Source: Amarolinea aalborgensis (GTDB lineage: Bacteria; Chloroflexota; Anaerolineae; SSC4; Amarolineaceae). From it: a DNA stretch of 13,542 nucleotides. Below the pieces are notes generated by a model. That model made no database searches and was not told where the DNA came from. It saw only the letters and a program-made list of their open reading frames with translations. The stretch lies in NCBI RefSeq assembly GCF_900491745.1, contig NZ_UETR01000062.1, positions 1-13,542 of the forward strand. The letters run 5' to 3'. Shown in pieces: positions 12,452 through 13,542 of the stretch (position 1 is the first letter of the stretch; each line of letters starts with the position of its first letter). The translations under genes were made by a program, and so were the position numbers.

Positions 12452-13189
12452 ATGAACGACATCATCATTGACGTGCGCCATGCTCACAAATACTTCGGCC
12501 GGGTGCACGCCCTGAACGATGTGAGCCTGACGGTGAAGCCGCGCGAGGTGGTCATCATCATCGGGCCAAGCGGGTCAGGCAAATCCACGCTGCTGCGCAG
12601 CATCAACCACCTGGAGACGCTCACGTCGGGTGAAATTTACATTGACAAGATGCTGGTGACCGATCCGAAGGTGAACATCAACGCAGTGCGGGCTGAGGTC
12701 GGCATGGTTTTTCAGCAGTTCAACCTGTTTCCGCACATGACCGCGCTCGAAAACATCAGCCTGGCGCAGCGTGTGGTGCGCAAGCGTTCGGCCGACGAGG
12801 CCGCCAGCGTCGCCCGTGATCTACTGCAAAAGGTGGGCATTCCAGAGAAGGCCAACAGCTACCCCGGCCAGCTCTCCGGCGGACAGCAGCAGCGCGTGGC
12901 GATTGCACGTGCGCTGGCAATGAATCCCAAGATCATGCTGTTCGATGAGCCGACCTCCGCGCTCGACCCGGAGATGATCACCGAAGTCTTGGACGTGATG
13001 CAAGACCTGGCGCGCGAGGGCATGACCATGCTCGTCGTATCGCACGAGATGGGGTTTGCCCGCGCCGCGGCCACGCGCATCCTGTTCATGGACGCCGGTC
13101 AACTGCTGGAAGACACCACGCCCGAACTGCTCTACAGCAATCCACAGCACGAGCGCACCAAGCAGTTCTTGAGCAAGATCCTGCATTAG
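12452..13189 (+). CDS. glnQ: Polar amino acid ABC transporter ATP-binding protein (GlnQ type)
   Basis: A cytoplasmic ATPase of 245 residues that powers the adjacent permease. ATG 12452 has AAGGAG at 12436-12441. Walker A is GPSGSGKST (38-46), the Q-loop reads VFQQFNLFPHMT, signature LSGGQQQR (141-148), Walker B IMLFDEP with Asp165 and Glu166, D-loop SALDPEM and switch His198 (VVSHEMGFA). All catalytic motifs are intact. The FPHMTALENI and FLSKIL segments and the length are typical of the GlnQ/HisP/ArtP group. The binding-protein gene is not adjacent but upstream of dppB. It is the last gene in the window; tandem repeats begin five bases after its stop. Confidence 0.95.
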   Translation: MNDIIIDVRHAHKYFGRVHALNDVSLTVKPREVVIIIGPSGSGKSTLLRSINHLETLTSGEIYIDKMLVTDPKVNINAVRAEVGMVFQQFNLFPHMTALENISLAQRVVRKRSADEAASVARDLLQKVGIPEKANSYPGQLSGGQQQRVAIARALAMNPKIMLFDEPTSALDPEMITEVLDVMQDLAREGMTMLVVSHEMGFARAAATRILFMDAGQLLEDTTPELLYSNPQHERTKQFLSKILH

Positions 13190-13194
13190 GCCCT

Positions 13195-13542
13195 CCCCTT
13201 GCGAAGGCTGGCTGCACCGGAGCGCATTGGACGGGGCCGACATCGCCCGCTGCGCCAGTGGATTCGTACGCGGTGAGCCTTCGCAAGGTTGGCATCTCGG
13301 GATCCCCTTGCGAAGGCTGACTGCACCGGAGCGCATTGGACGGGCCGACCTCGTCCTCTGCGCCAGTGGATCCGTATGCGGCGAGCCTTCGCAAGGTTGG
13401 CATCTCGGGATCCCCTTGCGAAGGCTGACTGCACCGGAGCGCATTGGACGGGCCGACATCGCCCGCTGCGCCAGGGGATTCGTGTGCGGCGAGCCTTCGC
13501 AAGGTTGGCATCTCGGGATCCCCTTGCGAAGGCTGACTGCAC
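13195..13542. repeat. 108-bp tandem repeat with internal 13-bp inverted arms, running off the window
   Basis: Three full units (13195-13303 of 109 bp, 13304-13411 and 13412-13519 of 108 bp) plus 23 bases of a fourth. Units differ at only a few positions. Each has CCTTGCGAAGGCT near its start and the exact reverse complement AGCCTTCGCAAGG near its end (13197-13209/13276-13288, 13306-13318/13384-13396, 13414-13426/13492-13504). Between them a smaller stem can form: in unit three GCGCA (13439-13443) with TGCGC (13467-13471) and CGGGC (13449-13453) with GCCCG (13461-13465). Because 108 is divisible by three, long open frames appear on the minus strand; they look like artefacts. It begins immediately after glnQ, so it may end transcription there. 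No CRISPR pattern and no integron attC core motif is evident. Confidence 0.85.

Noticed and set aside
12821..13459. Minus-strand ORF reading through the 108-bp repeats into glnQ, with a repeating peptide
   Set aside because: The repeated peptide follows from a unit length divisible by three. The frame runs antisense into GlnQ and other minus frames are equally open, so it is not evidence for coding.
13195..13542. CRISPR array or integron attC sites
   Set aside because: The units are contiguous 108-bp copies without unique spacers, and no paired GTTRRRY/RYYYAAC core sites are present.

Overview
The window is about 13.5 kb of GC-rich bacterial DNA packed with ABC uptake genes. From 570 onward every gene is on the plus strand. 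The three solute-binding proteins are lipoproteins with an (A/S)AC lipobox, and two have Ala/Pro/Thr-rich linkers, one of them an APEATK repeat. Together with the GC content and the ACGCAGAT-type intergenic repeat, this looks most like a Chloroflexota (Anaerolineae-like) genome. That assignment is inference; no rRNA or marker gene is present.

Layout. (1) Positions 1-182: the start of an unrecognised membrane-protein gene on the minus strand, with a GTG start. (2) Positions 241-305: a back-to-back promoter pair, both TTGACA-N17-TATAAT, arranged as exact mirror images about one axis at 273. (3) Positions 311-569: a long leader holding hairpins and a possible 18-codon leader ORF with a 12-base Shine-Dalgarno match. 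(4) Positions 570-5925: a complete branched-chain amino acid uptake operon, livK-livH-livM-livG-livF. (5) Positions 6013-7764: a family-5 peptide-binding lipoprotein whose sequence order is circularly permuted. (6) Positions 7896-8696: a polar amino acid-binding lipoprotein. (7) Positions 8973-10990: dipeptide permeases dppB and dppC. (8) Positions 11015-11539: thiol peroxidase tpx. (9) Positions 11583-13189: polar amino acid permease and ATPase (glnP/glnQ type). (10) Positions 13195-13542: a 108-bp tandem repeat with internal inverted arms that runs off the right edge.

How they fit. Three importers for amino acids and peptides are stacked in one direction, a nitrogen/carbon scavenging locus. 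LivKHMGF is self-contained. The peptide system (SBP + DppB + DppC) and the polar amino acid system (SBP + GlnP + GlnQ) are interleaved: each binding protein comes first, then dppBC-tpx, then glnPQ. No DppD/DppF ATPase is present, so the peptide permease must use an ATPase encoded elsewhere. Intergenic hairpins follow livK, livF and both later binding-protein genes.

The strongest unusual feature is the permuted peptide-binding protein. Next are the mirror-symmetric divergent promoter, the structured 108-bp tandem repeat, and the interleaving of two transporters around a tpx gene.
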